Shown here one piece after another: positions 27,603 to 35,859 of a stretch of DNA of 42,721 nt. This stretch comes from an uncultured Planctomycetota bacterium (GTDB lineage: Bacteria; Planctomycetota; Planctomycetia; Pirellulales; Thermoguttaceae). The stretch lies in the NCBI GenBank assembly GCA_900318195.1, contig ONJR01000163.1, positions 1-42,721 on the forward strand, written 5' to 3'. Numbering within the stretch: the first letter of the stretch is position 1; each line of letters opens with the position of its first letter. Both the position numbers and the translations under genes were made by a program. The notes beneath the pieces were generated by a model that was not told where the DNA came from, did no database searches, and was given only the letters and a program-made list of their open reading frames with translations.

Positions 27603-27623
27603 AAAATAAACGCTCCGAGCGTC
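27603..27623 (-). terminator. Possible weak terminator of hisF
   Basis: On the minus strand a short hairpin ACGCT-CGG-AGCGT is followed by TTATTTT, about 30 bases past the hisF stop. The stem is only five pairs, so confidence is low. Confidence 0.35.
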
Positions 27624-27652
27624 GTTTTACCAACAACGACTCCGAGACGGCG

Positions 27653-28420
27653 CTATAATCGAGTTGGTATTCCAGCGGCGCGCATCGCTTCTTTCACTTC
27701 GGCGATCGAATAAATTCCATAATGGAAAACGCTCGCCGCGAGCACGGCGGAGGCGTGACCTTCTGTTATCGCTTCGACGAAATGACGAGGCTCGCCAGCC
27801 CCGCCGGACGCTACGACCGGAATACGAACCGCGTCGCAAACCGCCTTCAAAATCGGAAGGTCGTAACCGGCTTTCGTACCGTCCCCGTCCATCGACGTGA
27901 GAACGATCTCGCCCGCTCCGCGCGATTCGACCTCGCGCGCCCAAGCGACCGCTTCCAAACCCGTGCCGACGCGACCGCCGTTGATAAAAACCTCCCAAAA
28001 CTCCTTTCCGTCCCGAACGACTCGTTTCGGATCGATATTGACGACAACGCACTGACTGCCGAAGCGATCGGCGGCGGACGTTATCAAGTCGGGGGTCTTT
28101 ACAGCGGCGGAATTAATCGACGCCTTATCGGCGCCCGCGTTGAGAATCTTGCGGAAATCGTCGAGCGTACGCACGCCGCCTCCAACTGTGAGCGGCATAA
28201 ACACGACGTCCGCCGTCTCGCGAACGACGTCGACGATGATATCGCGCTCTTCGTGGCTCGCCGTGATGTCAAGGAAGACCAGTTCGTCCGCGCCCTCGCG
28301 CTCGTAACGACGCGCGACCTCGACGGGATCGCCCGCGTCTCGTAAATTGACGAAGTTCGTGCCCTTAACGACGCGACCGCCGCAGACGTCCAAACACGGT
28401 ATTACTCTCTTAGCCAGCAT
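27653..28420 (-). CDS. hisF: Imidazole glycerol phosphate synthase, cyclase subunit HisF
   Basis: Closes the imidazole ring in histidine synthesis, using ammonia from HisH to make imidazole glycerol phosphate and AICAR. A complete (beta-alpha)8 barrel of 255 residues, the usual length. It has catalytic D11 (CLDV) and D130 (NIDPKR), the phosphate-binding loops TVGGGVR (about 78-84) and [10 protein letters not shown], and the DGDGTK loop. The start follows GGAG at about 11 bases. A strong promoter lies about 55 bases upstream and no other his gene is nearby, so hisF is transcribed apart from the rest of the pathway. HisH must be encoded elsewhere. Confidence 0.97.
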   Translation of the reverse strand: MLAKRVIPCLDVCGGRVVKGTNFVNLRDAGDPVEVARRYEREGADELVFLDITASHEERDIIVDVVRETADVVFMPLTVGGGVRTLDDFRKILNAGADKASINSAAVKTPDLITSAADRFGSQCVVVNIDPKRVVRDGKEFWEVFINGGRVGTGLEAVAWAREVESRGAGEIVLTSMDGDGTKAGYDLPILKAVCDAVRIPVVASGGAGEPRHFVEAITEGHASAVLAASVFHYGIYSIAEVKEAMRAAGIPTRL

Positions 28421-28448
28421 AACGTTTAATACTCCAACATAACGCTCA

Positions 28449-28462
28449 GCGGCGCGCGCCGC
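28449..28462. other. 14-bp perfect palindrome in the hisF leader
   Basis: GCGGCGCGCGCCGC reads the same on both strands and lies between the hisF promoter and its start codon, about 30 bases before the ATG. In RNA it could fold into a short GC hairpin, or the DNA could be an operator. No leader peptide or attenuator with His codons is visible. Confidence 0.35.
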
Positions 28463-28475
28463 GACACAACGCTAC

Positions 28476-28504
28476 AGTTTAACCGAAATCGCACAAATCG
28501 TCAA
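28476..28504 (-). promoter_or_regulatory. Sigma70-type promoter of hisF
   Basis: On the minus strand TTGACG (28499-28504), a 17-base spacer and TAAACT (28476-28481). Near-consensus hexamers with ideal spacing, giving a leader of about 50 bases. Confidence 0.65.
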
Positions 28505-28531
28505 CGGGCGCCCGAAATTACGCGCCGACCG

Positions 28532-29866
28532 TCAAGCGCGGTCGTGTCCCTGCGTCTTCTGCGCGTATTTGCGGACCTCGCGCATCATGTAGTTAATTAT
28601 CGTAAAGTCGGCGCGCAAAGAGACCGCGTAATTAGACGATTCGCGCGCCAAACGCGCCTGCTCGCGCGCGCGTTCGACGCCCGTCCAGTCGGGCTCGTAT
28701 TGGGGATCCGCGCGCAACGCCGCGCACAACTCGTCGCACAACGCGCCGATCGTGCGCGCGAATTTCTCCGTCGGCGCCGCGGAAGCGCGCGCGTACGGAC
28801 CCTTTCCCAATTTCGCAGGAGGCGGCGACTTCTTAACCCTAACGAAGCTCTTGCGCGCAAACCATGCCGCGAGCGCCGCGAAAAGAAGCGCGAGCGTCGC
28901 GAGGAGCGCCAGCCAAAGCGCGCGTCGAGCGAGCGGCGTAACGCAAACGATCGGAACGCCGAGCACACATAGCGCCGAAACGAGAGCGACGACGCGCGCG
29001 CGCGGCGGTATCGGCGCGCGATTCTCGTAAACGTCCTCGGACGCCTCGGCAACCTCGTGCGAAGAAGATTCGGAAGACGCGCTTTGCCCCTGAACGCGGA
29101 CGACGATCGCCGTTATATTGTCTGGTCCGCCGCGCAAATTTGCGAGATTGATTAGCGCTTCGGTCGCGTCGTTGGGTGGGAAGAGTTCAAGGATCTGTCC
29201 TAGCTCGTCGTCTTCTACGCGACCGGAGAGACCGTCGCTACAGAGTAGAAAAACGTCCCCCGGCAAGGTCGCGAGCGGTCCTTCGAGATCGACGACGAGA
29301 TCGTCCGTCGGTCCGAGCGAACGCGTGATGATATTCTTCGGAATGTTGTCAAGTTGCAGCTTGCGATACGCGGAGTGCGACGTCGGGTAGTATTTCATCT
29401 CCCAGACGAGACTGTGGTCGAACGTCAACTGCTCGATTGCGCGTCCGCGCGCGCGATACACGCGACTATCGCCGACGTGCCCTATATACGCGACCCCGTC
29501 CTTAAAGGCGAGCGCGTCGCAGGTCGTCCCCATATCGCGATACGCAGGGTCTTCGCCGCGCTGGCGAATCGTGTTATGCGCCGCGAGAATAGCGTCGCGC
29601 AACGCGTCGCTCGGCGAACGACCGTCGCTCTGATAGTACGCGTCCGAAACGCCGACGACCGCCAATTTACTCGCCAATTCGCCCGCGACGTGCGCGCCCA
29701 TGCCGTCGGCGACTATAAAGAGAGCCCCGAGCTCGCGTTGACGCGACGCGCCGGCGTCCGGCGACGCGTAATACGAATCCTGATTATTCGTACGCCGCAT
29801 CCCGACGTCGGTACGCGCGGAATATTCGAGCGTGTCGCGTAGCCAGTTGTCAGTCTGTTCGTTCAT
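28532..29866 (-). CDS. PP2C-family Ser/Thr protein phosphatase with C-terminal membrane segments
   Basis: A metal-dependent (Mn/Mg) phosphatase of the PPM/Stp1 group that reverses Ser/Thr kinase signalling. The catalytic domain (about 13-260) holds the usual motifs: TDVGMRRTNNQDS, VADGMG (metal Asp), GTTCDA, GHVGDSRVY, LTFDHS, LCSDGLSG and the last metal motif GGPDNI. After a Ser/Glu-rich linker there are two hydrophobic segments (about 288-312 and 315-337), then a basic stretch and a helical C-terminal domain of about 90 residues with no recognised family, so the enzyme is tethered to the inner membrane. The upstream gene on the same strand (33-base gap) is also a membrane protein and probably in the same operon. 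No kinase gene is in the window, so the substrate is unknown. Confidence 0.9.
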   Translation of the reverse strand: MNEQTDNWLRDTLEYSARTDVGMRRTNNQDSYYASPDAGASRQRELGALFIVADGMGAHVAGELASKLAVVGVSDAYYQSDGRSPSDALRDAILAAHNTIRQRGEDPAYRDMGTTCDALAFKDGVAYIGHVGDSRVYRARGRAIEQLTFDHSLVWEMKYYPTSHSAYRKLQLDNIPKNIITRSLGPTDDLVVDLEGPLATLPGDVFLLCSDGLSGRVEDDELGQILELFPPNDATEALINLANLRGGPDNITAIVVRVQGQSASSESSSHEVAEASEDVYENRAPIPPRARVVALVSALCVLGVPIVCVTPLARRALWLALLATLALLFAALAAWFARKSFVRVKKSPPPAKLGKGPYARASAAPTEKFARTIGALCDELCAALRADPQYEPDWTGVERAREQARLARESSNYAVSLRADFTIINYMMREVRKYAQKTQGHDRA

Positions 29867-29899
29867 TGCAACGTCTCGAGACCCTGTCTGCTAAGGTGG

Positions 29900-30562
29900 T
29901 TAAATTCTAAAAAAAGTCATGGCGGCTTCGCTAATCTCGTCGAAGTACCTGGCAAAGCACACGTAGTCCGCAATGAGTAGAGAGCCGCCTAAAAGAGCAA
30001 ACCAGAGCCAGCGCGTGCGACGCCACGAACGCGACGAAGCGCTAGAACTCTGGATTTCCGATACGAGCGCCGCGCCCAAGCGACGCCAGCCGTCCGCGCT
30101 CTGACCGCGATCAATGCGGATAAGAGTCGCCGTACGACCAAGGGGGGAGTCGTCGACGTAAAACTGAACTCCCAAGCCGGGAAGATTCATCGCGCCCCCG
30201 TTCCAACGCGCCTCGTCGTCCAATTGCAACGCCGCCTGAGTTAACTGCTTGCGCAAAGACTCCGCGCTTGTATTGTAAACGACGTAACGACCCGAAAGCT
30301 TAAGCGCGACAAAAAACGCGATAAGAAGATAGAGCGTCGCTATCCAGCCCCAAACGCCGACTCCCCACGTCGAAAGGGAACTAAGCGTCGGCGCTATCTG
30401 ACCGGGTCCGATAAAAAATAGCCCCGAGGTCGCCAACGCAAGCGCGAGACAATCGCGGCGACCGGTTACCACGCGAGCGCGATCGCCGCTATGCAAGCCG
30501 GCAAGCGCGAGAAAATAGAGCGCAAAAGGTAAACTGGCGACGACAAAGTAAAAGGGCGTCAT
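29900..30562 (-). CDS. Unknown membrane protein upstream of the PP2C phosphatase
   Basis: 220 residues, no family recognised. Hydrophobic segments lie at about 2-23, 39-60, 66-92 and near the C-terminus at about 186-205. Between the third and fourth is a soluble region of about 90 residues with a possible beta-rich core (GLGVQFYVDD, ATLIRIDRG), which could be a small cytoplasmic or periplasmic sensor domain. The start has AGGAAG 11 bases upstream. The stop codon is 33 bases from the PP2C start, so joint transcription and a shared role in membrane signalling are likely but unproven. Confidence 0.75.
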   Translation of the reverse strand: MTPFYFVVASLPFALYFLALAGLHSGDRARVVTGRRDCLALALATSGLFFIGPGQIAPTLSSLSTWGVGVWGWIATLYLLIAFFVALKLSGRYVVYNTSAESLRKQLTQAALQLDDEARWNGGAMNLPGLGVQFYVDDSPLGRTATLIRIDRGQSADGWRRLGAALVSEIQSSSASSRSWRRTRWLWFALLGGSLLIADYVCFARYFDEISEAAMTFFRI

Positions 30563-30670
30563 AAAGTCAACTTCTTCCTAAGAACAACCGCGCGAATTAG
30601 TGAAAAGACGAGAGGCGCGCCGCGCTAAACTCAGACGCGCCGAAACGCGCTACTAGGCTCGGCGGCGACG

Positions 30671-30689
30671 CGCGCTAGCCGCTAGCGCG
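30671..30689 (-). terminator. Hairpin overlapping the stop codon of the NRAMP-like gene
   Basis: CGCGCTAG-CCG-CTAGCGCG is a perfect 8-bp stem with a 3-base loop covering the TAG stop of the minus-strand gene. There is no T run, so it may be a weak terminator or an mRNA 3' end barrier. Confidence 0.4.
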
Positions 30690-32352
30690 GCGCTTGTTCG
30701 CTCTCATGCGTCTCGACGAGCGTTTCCATAACGGCGTCCGATTCCGACGTCGCCTCGTCCTGCGGCGCTCCAAGAGGAGCATGATCTTCAATTTCCACGA
30801 CAGGCGTCGACGCCGCCTTCGGCTGCGCAAATTTATCGAAGACGTTCTTCTTAAGGGAGACGAAAGAACCGATGCACGCGAAGATCAACGCCGCGATAAG
30901 AATCACGTTAAAGAGCGCGCGACGCCAACCTTTGCCGGTCGCCGACCCGATATAGCCTTTGTCGTTGTTCAACCAGAAGAAGATAAAATACGCGATCGGC
31001 AGCATGGTAAAGCAGACCGCAGAAGCGACGACCGGGAACCACATCGGAAGACTAATCACGACGCCCAAAACGCCAATGCACGGCGTTAGCGCGAAGAGAC
31101 GGAAACGCTTCGCCGTCATCTTGCCGCCCAGCATTTCGCAAAGCGTAAAACCGCAAGCGACCATATGCGTCGAGACCGCGCCCCCGCACATACCCATAAG
31201 ACCGAGGCAGAAGATAAGACGACCCCCTGGAATACCCTGGAACGCAGCCGCCGCGCCCAATGGCTTGAGCTGCGTTTGCACAACGTCGACTCCTTCCGCG
31301 CCGGGATAAACGCCCGTTACCGTCATCGCAATGATAATAAGCGACGTTACGATCGTAAACGGCAGGAACATCGTCATGCCGAGATCCCAACGCGCGAGCT
31401 TCTTATGCTCCGCGCCCCAACCTTTCGCGAGAAGCGAGTACGGATACAAGAATGTCATGTTAATTCCAACCGCCGCGCCGAGCATACCGAGCGTCTGGAG
31501 ATACGTCGCCGCGTCGACCTGACCCGTCTCTGGATTCTTAGGAAAGCCGTAGTAGCCGGTGAAACCGCGCCAAATCTCGAGCCAGTCGATATTCTTAAAA
31601 TTCAGAACGCACACGAGCAGGAAGAAGAAGATTACCAGCGCTATCATGGTGCGCAAAAAGCGCTCGTAGATCTTAACGCCCCTAACGCTCTTGCCGTAAC
31701 TGAAAACCATAAAGATGTTCATCGCGAGGATCAGACCGCCGACCCCGAAACTGACTAGATAGCCAAGCGTGGTGATCTGCGTATTGATCTCGATTCCCAA
31801 CGGCGCAAGCGCGCTCGCCATCGATTGAATCCAACCCGGCGTCGCGGCGCCCTCCGCGACGCTGACGCCCAAGCCGCCCATCGTCGCCAAATCGCGACCT
31901 GCGCCCGCTAACAACGCGTATTGCGGAAAGTGCCAGATCACAGACGATAGAATCGTGCCCAACGCCCAAAGAAAAACAAGAGGCTTCCACACTCGTTTGC
32001 CAAAGGACTCGTACGGACGCTCGCCGCGCGTAAGAACGACGTTCGACAGCGCGCCGAGCATCATAACGCCGAAAAACATCGCGAGCGGCTGAACCCACAG
32101 CAACTTGTAGCCAAAGGACGCGCCCGCCAAGACCGACGCCGTAGCGCTACCAGCGCCAAGCGTCATGGCGCTCTGCAATAACCCTGGACCCGTGCGCTTA
32201 ATATAGCCCCAAGACCTCTTGCCCAACGGCAACGTCTCGAGCTCGCGCAACGCCGCCTGCTCGGCGGCGAGCTTCTCCGGATCCCATTTCGGACTCATCG
32301 GCAGTCCGGCGTCTTCCTGCGATACTGTTACTGTGTTCGGTTCTGTTGACAT
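30682..32352 (-). CDS. Divergent NRAMP-family transporter lacking the canonical metal-binding motifs
   Basis: 556 residues, about 11-12 transmembrane helices, with long hydrophilic ends. The helix-1 region reads GPGLLQSAMTLGAGSATASVLAGASFGYKLLWV in family register (positions 55-87, written here only to show the alignment as GPG..LGAGS..AGA.FGY.LLW); the metal-binding DPGN of true NRAMP is replaced by LGAGS (65-69). In helix 6, where the family has MPHN, this protein has NMTFLYPY (298-305). So the fold is NRAMP, but the two motifs that coordinate Mn/Fe are absent, and the substrate cannot be called; it may be another ion or a small solute. The C-terminus has a Glu/Ser-rich tail of about 55 residues. 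Start chosen at 32352 with AGGG 8 bases upstream. It has its own near-consensus promoter, and upstream arfB ends in a hairpin, so it is a separate transcript. Confidence 0.85.
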   Translation of the reverse strand: MSTEPNTVTVSQEDAGLPMSPKWDPEKLAAEQAALRELETLPLGKRSWGYIKRTGPGLLQSAMTLGAGSATASVLAGASFGYKLLWVQPLAMFFGVMMLGALSNVVLTRGERPYESFGKRVWKPLVFLWALGTILSSVIWHFPQYALLAGAGRDLATMGGLGVSVAEGAATPGWIQSMASALAPLGIEINTQITTLGYLVSFGVGGLILAMNIFMVFSYGKSVRGVKIYERFLRTMIALVIFFFLLVCVLNFKNIDWLEIWRGFTGYYGFPKNPETGQVDAATYLQTLGMLGAAVGINMTFLYPYSLLAKGWGAEHKKLARWDLGMTMFLPFTIVTSLIIIAMTVTGVYPGAEGVDVVQTQLKPLGAAAAFQGIPGGRLIFCLGLMGMCGGAVSTHMVACGFTLCEMLGGKMTAKRFRLFALTPCIGVLGVVISLPMWFPVVASAVCFTMLPIAYFIFFWLNNDKGYIGSATGKGWRRALFNVILIAALIFACIGSFVSLKKNVFDKFAQPKAASTPVVEIEDHAPLGAPQDEATSESDAVMETLVETHESEQAPR

Positions 32353-32431
32353 ACGTATACCCTAATCATGATTCAGTCGAACGGGGAGCGCGACTTCGCA
32401 GACGACCCGCTTAGGCAGACCGCCATATTTT

Positions 32432-32460
32432 ATTATAGCGACTGCTCTGATCACTTTCAA
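32432..32460 (-). promoter_or_regulatory. Sigma70-type promoter of the NRAMP-like gene
   Basis: On the minus strand TTGAAA (32455-32460), a 17-base spacer and a perfect TATAAT (32432-32437). Leader of about 70 bases. The same -35/-10 pair as the phosphofructokinase promoter. Confidence 0.8.
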
Positions 32461-32465
32461 GCAAG

Positions 32466-32486
32466 AAAGTAGGATTGTCTTACTTT
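32466..32486 (-). terminator. Probable terminator of arfB
   Basis: AAAGTA (32466-32471) and TACTTT (32481-32486) form an A/T-rich hairpin 17 bases past the arfB stop and directly before the NRAMP-gene promoter. It lacks a clean T run on the minus strand (TTTCTTGCTTG). Confidence 0.4.
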
Positions 32487-32502
32487 TTTCGCGCAATCGC
32501 TC

Positions 32503-32997
32503 TTATTCAAAGTCGCGTTGCGACCGCTCGCGTTTTTTCGCGGAAAGACGCTTCTTCGCTTCCAGTCGTCGCCTAATGGATCCGCGCGTCGGCTTTGTCG
32601 GAATACGCTCTTTCGGTTTCGTCGCCGCTCGTTTGAGCGCCTCGCGTAACTTCGCAAGGCACGCGTCTTTATTCTTCGGCGCCTCGCGATACTCTTGATT
32701 CGAGATAACGACTTCGTTTTCCGTCGTTACCCAAGACGGGAACAACGCGCGGAAGCGCGCGACGACCTCGGGCTCTAGCCGTCCGGAATCGAGCTTCCAT
32801 CGAATTCGCGCTTTCGTCGCCGTTTTATTAACGTTCTGCCCTCCGGGTCCGGCGCTACGCACATACGTGATTTGAATTTCGTCGAGCGGGATTGTTACGA
32901 CGCCGGGCACGTCGAGCGTTTCCGAAGTAGACGCGACGTCGCATGAAGTTTCGCGTTCGCGCGGGTTTTCGGTCGATTCTGGTCGCGATGAAGTCAT
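32503..32997 (-). CDS. arfB: Alternative ribosome-rescue factor ArfB (YaeJ-type peptidyl-tRNA hydrolase)
   Basis: Releases peptides from ribosomes stalled on non-stop mRNA. The release-factor-like domain begins near residue 34 (IPLDEIQITYVRS) and contains the catalytic GGQ in GPGGQNVNKTATK (about 49-61), followed by the family WKLD and ISNQEYRE segments. The C-terminal tail is Lys/Arg-rich (about 125-160, KRLSAKKRERSQRDF), as needed to enter the empty mRNA channel; it lacks a stretch with the exact E. coli sequence, as is common. Length 164 (E. coli 140): the first 28 residues are extra and polar, and a shorter start is possible. Divergent from the DUF3467 gene with about 150 bases between them. 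Confidence 0.9.
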   Translation of the reverse strand: MTSSRPESTENPRERETSCDVASTSETLDVPGVVTIPLDEIQITYVRSAGPGGQNVNKTATKARIRWKLDSGRLEPEVVARFRALFPSWVTTENEVVISNQEYREAPKNKDACLAKLREALKRAATKPKERIPTKPTRGSIRRRLEAKKRLSAKKRERSQRDFE

Positions 32998-33033
32998 GGT
33001 TGTACGATTCGACAGCGCGCGTTAAAATATCAC

Positions 33034-33062
33034 TTGCGCTAATCGCTAAAAAAGGCAATAAT
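33034..33062 (+). promoter_or_regulatory. Possible promoter of the DUF3467-MBL-waaA unit
   Basis: TTGCGC (33034-33039), a 17-base spacer and AATAAT (33057-33062), leading into about 80 bases of leader. A moderate match in the right place between divergent genes. Confidence 0.4.
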
Positions 33063-33148
33063 GTTCGATCCATAGCGCGGCGTCGCATAGTAACGTCGCG
33101 CGACTCGTTACACAAGATTATACCTTCGTATTGCGGAGAATAAAGATC

Positions 33149-33460
33149 ATGGCTAAAGAAGTTGCCAATACGGAAAATCCAGCTCGCACACAACTGCAAG
33201 TCGACGACTCGAAGACCGTCGCGTCCTACGCTAATTTCTGCCGCGTCATCGGCACGCCGGAAGAACTCATCGTCGATTTCGGGCTCAATCCGCAGCCGAT
33301 GGGCGTTCCGTCGGAGCCGATTCCGATCAATCAGCGTATCGTCCTCAATTTCTACACGGCGAAGCGCCTCTATCACGCGTTAGGAATGACGTTGCAACGT
33401 CACGAGGCTGCGTTCGGTCCGCTCGAAGTCGACGTCAACAAGCGCGTTCAACGTCAGTAA
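33149..33460 (+). CDS. DUF3467 family protein
   Basis: A 103-residue soluble protein of a family of unknown function common in Planctomycetota. The signature is YANFCRVIGTPEELIVDFG (about 28-46), followed by the INQRIVLNFYTAKRLYHAL segment (about 61-79), predicted to be a short beta-alpha-beta layout. The start at the ATG at 33149 is chosen because CGGAG lies 10 bases upstream; an in-frame TTG 18 bases earlier is inside that leader. It comes first in a plus-strand cluster with an MBL-fold hydrolase (62-base gap) and waaA. Its function is not known, and the neighbours do not explain it. Confidence 0.9.
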   Translation: MAKEVANTENPARTQLQVDDSKTVASYANFCRVIGTPEELIVDFGLNPQPMGVPSEPIPINQRIVLNFYTAKRLYHALGMTLQRHEAAFGPLEVDVNKRVQRQ

Positions 33461-33522
33461 CAACCTCAAGAGCGCGTCGCGACGTCCGATCGGGTCGCGC
33501 GCGACGCGACAAGGGACTCGAA

Positions 33523-34323
33523 ATGAAAGTTTGTCCACTCTTCAGCGGTAGCTCTGGCAACGCGACGCTTGTGGAAAGCGGATCGACGCGCATTCTCGTC
33601 GACTGCGGCGTCTCGTGCGCCGCGTTGCAACGCGAACTCGCCAAAGTCGACGCGACGCTCGACAGTATCGACGCCATTCTCATAACGCACGCGCACGACG
33701 ATCACGTGCGAGGACTAAACGTCGTCGCGAAACGGTGCGACGCGCCCGTCTACGCGAGCGTCGGGACGTGGGCGGAAATGACGCAACGCGGCAAAGCGGA
33801 GAGCGTCGCTCGCAAGAATCAAAAGATTTTCTACAGTCCGAAGCCGCAGCCGTTGGAGTTGGGCGACTTGCAAGCGCACTACTTCTCAACCCCTCACGAC
33901 GCGGACGACTCCGTGGGATACGTCATTCAAGACGATCACAGCTCCTTCGGGTTCGCCACGGACCTCGGTCGCGTCACGCCTTCGGTGCGTAGCGCGCTCG
34001 TACAGTGCGACGTCGTGCTGCTGGAAGCGAACTACGACGAAACGATGCTCGCGAACGGTCCGTATCCGTACCCGTTGAAAGAACGAATTCGCAGTCCGTA
34101 CGGACATTTGAGCAACGTCGACTCTGGTAAATTTGCGGTTAAGCTGATTCAGTCTGGAGTCGAGCAAATCTTCTTAGGGCATTTGAGCGCGCACAACAAT
34201 ACGATCGAACTTGCGTACAAGACGGTCGCGAAGAAGCTCCAAGATTCGGGAATCGACCCTAAGAAGGACTGTGCGATCTACATGACGCGCCGCATGGAGG
34301 CGAGTCGCGCGCTCGAATTTTAG
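33523..34323 (+). CDS. MBL-fold metallo-hydrolase (YycJ/WalJ type)
   Basis: A 266-residue metallo-beta-lactamase-fold hydrolase with the N-terminal SGSSGNATLVESG strand-loop typical of the YycJ/WalJ group, whose members are reported as exonuclease-like hydrolases. Metal ligands are THAHDDH (HxHxDH, about 57-63), a His after a strand (STPHDADD, about 123-130), an Asp after FGFATD (about 142-147), and a C-terminal GHLSAHN (about 220-226). The start is the ATG at 33523, with AAGGGA 6 bases upstream. A two-metal (Zn) centre and hydrolysis of a phosphodiester are inferred from the family; the actual substrate is unknown. It sits between DUF3467 and waaA, 26 bases from the latter, and is probably co-transcribed. 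Confidence 0.88.
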   Translation: MKVCPLFSGSSGNATLVESGSTRILVDCGVSCAALQRELAKVDATLDSIDAILITHAHDDHVRGLNVVAKRCDAPVYASVGTWAEMTQRGKAESVARKNQKIFYSPKPQPLELGDLQAHYFSTPHDADDSVGYVIQDDHSSFGFATDLGRVTPSVRSALVQCDVVLLEANYDETMLANGPYPYPLKERIRSPYGHLSNVDSGKFAVKLIQSGVEQIFLGHLSAHNNTIELAYKTVAKKLQDSGIDPKKDCAIYMTRRMEASRALEF

Positions 34324-34349
34324 GACAACGTTGGGTAAAGGACTAACGC

Positions 34350-35642
34350 GTGGCGCTCAATTTCATCTACTTGGCGACGCTCATTGCGGCGGCGCCCTTT
34401 CTACTGTACCGTTCGATTCGTTACAAGAAATACCGCGAAGGATGGCGCGAGAAACTCTTCGGACTGGTTCCGAACCTACCCGCGCCGCGCGCAGGGGTCA
34501 AGCGTATTTGGTTTCACGCGGTGAGCGTCGGCGAAGTGAACTTAGTCAAGACGCTCGTTGCGGAACTTGACGCCTCGGGACGCAAGTGGGAGTTCGTCGT
34601 TTCGTCGACGTCGAAGACCGGGTACGCGCTCGCGACGCGTCTCTTTGCGGATCGCGCGCCTGTTTTCTACTGTCCGCTCGATTTTACGTGGTCTGTCAAG
34701 CGCGCGTTGCGTCGCATTCAGCCGGATATGCTCGCGCTCGTCGAACTTGAACTGTGGCCGAATCTCATTAAGCATGCGCGTCGTAGCGGCGCGCGCGTCG
34801 TGATTGTCAACGGGCGCGTCGCCGACGGCTCGTTCTTGTGGTATCGCCGCGTTAAGAAATATTTCGCGCGCGTCTTTGCCAGCGTCGACCTCGTCGTTGC
34901 GCAAGACGATCTCGCGGCGTCGCGGTTCCGCGAACTCGTTCAGGACGACCGACGCGTAATCGTCTCGGGCTCGCTAAAATTCGACGGCGCGCAGACTGAT
35001 CGCAATAATGCGGCGACGAACAAACTCGCGCGACTCGCCGGACTCGACGACACCGATCTCGTCTTCCTATGCGGTAGTTCGCAGGCGCCTGAAGAAGAAG
35101 CGGCGCTCGACGTCTATCGCTCGCTGTGCGCCGAGTTTCCTAATCTGCGACTCATTATCGTGCCGCGGCATCCTGAACGATTTGAAGAGGTCGCAAGATT
35201 ACTCGACGCGTCCGAATTCAAGTGGTCGCGCCGCTCGAACCTAACGCACGACTCTACGTGCGAGCGCATACTGCTCGTCGACGTCGTGGGCGAACTCGCG
35301 GCATGGTGGGGAACCGCGCAAATCGCGTTCGTCGGAGGAAGTTGGGGCGCGCGCGGCGGGCAGAATATGCTCGAACCGGCGGGTTACGGCGCCGCGATTT
35401 CATTCGGACCCAACACGCAGAATTTCCGTTCGATCGTCGAGGCGCTCTTACGCGCGCGCGCCGCCGTCGTGGTCGCGAACGTCGACGAAATGCGCGAATT
35501 CGTGAAAAAGTGCCTCGAGAATCCGGAGTTCCGTCGCGCGCTAGGGCGCGCGGCGCGCGAGCTTGTCCTGTCAAATCAGGGCGCGACGAAACGCACGATC
35601 GCCGCGCTCGAGTCGACGTTCCAGAACGATACCGTCGTCTAG
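34350..35642 (+). CDS. waaA: 3-deoxy-D-manno-octulosonic acid (Kdo) transferase
   Basis: Adds Kdo from CMP-Kdo to the lipid A precursor at the inner face of the cytoplasmic membrane, so this organism should make an LPS-type outer membrane. 430 residues (E. coli 425), GT-B fold. An N-terminal membrane anchor (about 4-22) is followed by WFHAVSVGEV (the Glu is the catalytic base), the segment SSTSKTGYALA, ELELWPN, and in the C-terminal half GSSQAPEEE, PRHPERFEEV and GGQNMLEPAGYGA (the nucleotide-sugar site). The start is GTG at 34350 with AAAGGA 7 bases upstream. Follows the MBL gene by 26 bases. No lpxK or other lipid A genes are in the window. Confidence 0.96.
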   Translation: MALNFIYLATLIAAAPFLLYRSIRYKKYREGWREKLFGLVPNLPAPRAGVKRIWFHAVSVGEVNLVKTLVAELDASGRKWEFVVSSTSKTGYALATRLFADRAPVFYCPLDFTWSVKRALRRIQPDMLALVELELWPNLIKHARRSGARVVIVNGRVADGSFLWYRRVKKYFARVFASVDLVVAQDDLAASRFRELVQDDRRVIVSGSLKFDGAQTDRNNAATNKLARLAGLDDTDLVFLCGSSQAPEEEAALDVYRSLCAEFPNLRLIIVPRHPERFEEVARLLDASEFKWSRRSNLTHDSTCERILLVDVVGELAAWWGTAQIAFVGGSWGARGGQNMLEPAGYGAAISFGPNTQNFRSIVEALLRARAAVVVANVDEMREFVKKCLENPEFRRALGRAARELVLSNQGATKRTIAALESTFQNDTVV

Positions 35643-35679
35643 CGAAGCCGCTCTGTGAACTTTGTACAAACTCTCCAAT

Positions 35680-35707
35680 TTGACATATCCGTTAAATTCT
35701 ATATTAA
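35680..35707 (+). promoter_or_regulatory. Probable promoter of the giant secretin-like gene
   Basis: A perfect TTGACA (35680-35685), then 16 bases to TATTAA (35702-35707), or 19 to TAAAAT (35705-35710). Leader of about 240 bases to the chosen start. Confidence 0.5.
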
Positions 35708-35811
35708 AATACGCAAAAGGGCGACCTTTTCACAAAAAAATCTTTTACTCCAATCAAACAAAGTTTAAACTATTCGATATAATTAACAGTCGATTAACTT
35801 CGTCAAAATGC

Positions 35812-35859
35812 GCAAAGTAAACAAGCGACGCTGTCGGAAGGCGGCGCTTGGCGCTTTGC
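35812..35859 (+). other. Two-stem hairpin in the mRNA leader of the giant secretin-like gene
   Basis: Outer stem GCAAAG/CTTTGC (35812-35817 with 35854-35859) and inner stem CAAGCG/CGCTTG (35822-35827 with 35845-35850) are separated by a small internal loop. It lies right before AAGGATCATG. It may control translation or mRNA stability; no known riboswitch class is recognised. Confidence 0.35.

Noticed and set aside
33131..33148. Upstream TTG start for the DUF3467 gene
   Set aside because: It overlaps the Shine-Dalgarno CGGAG that serves the ATG at 33149.
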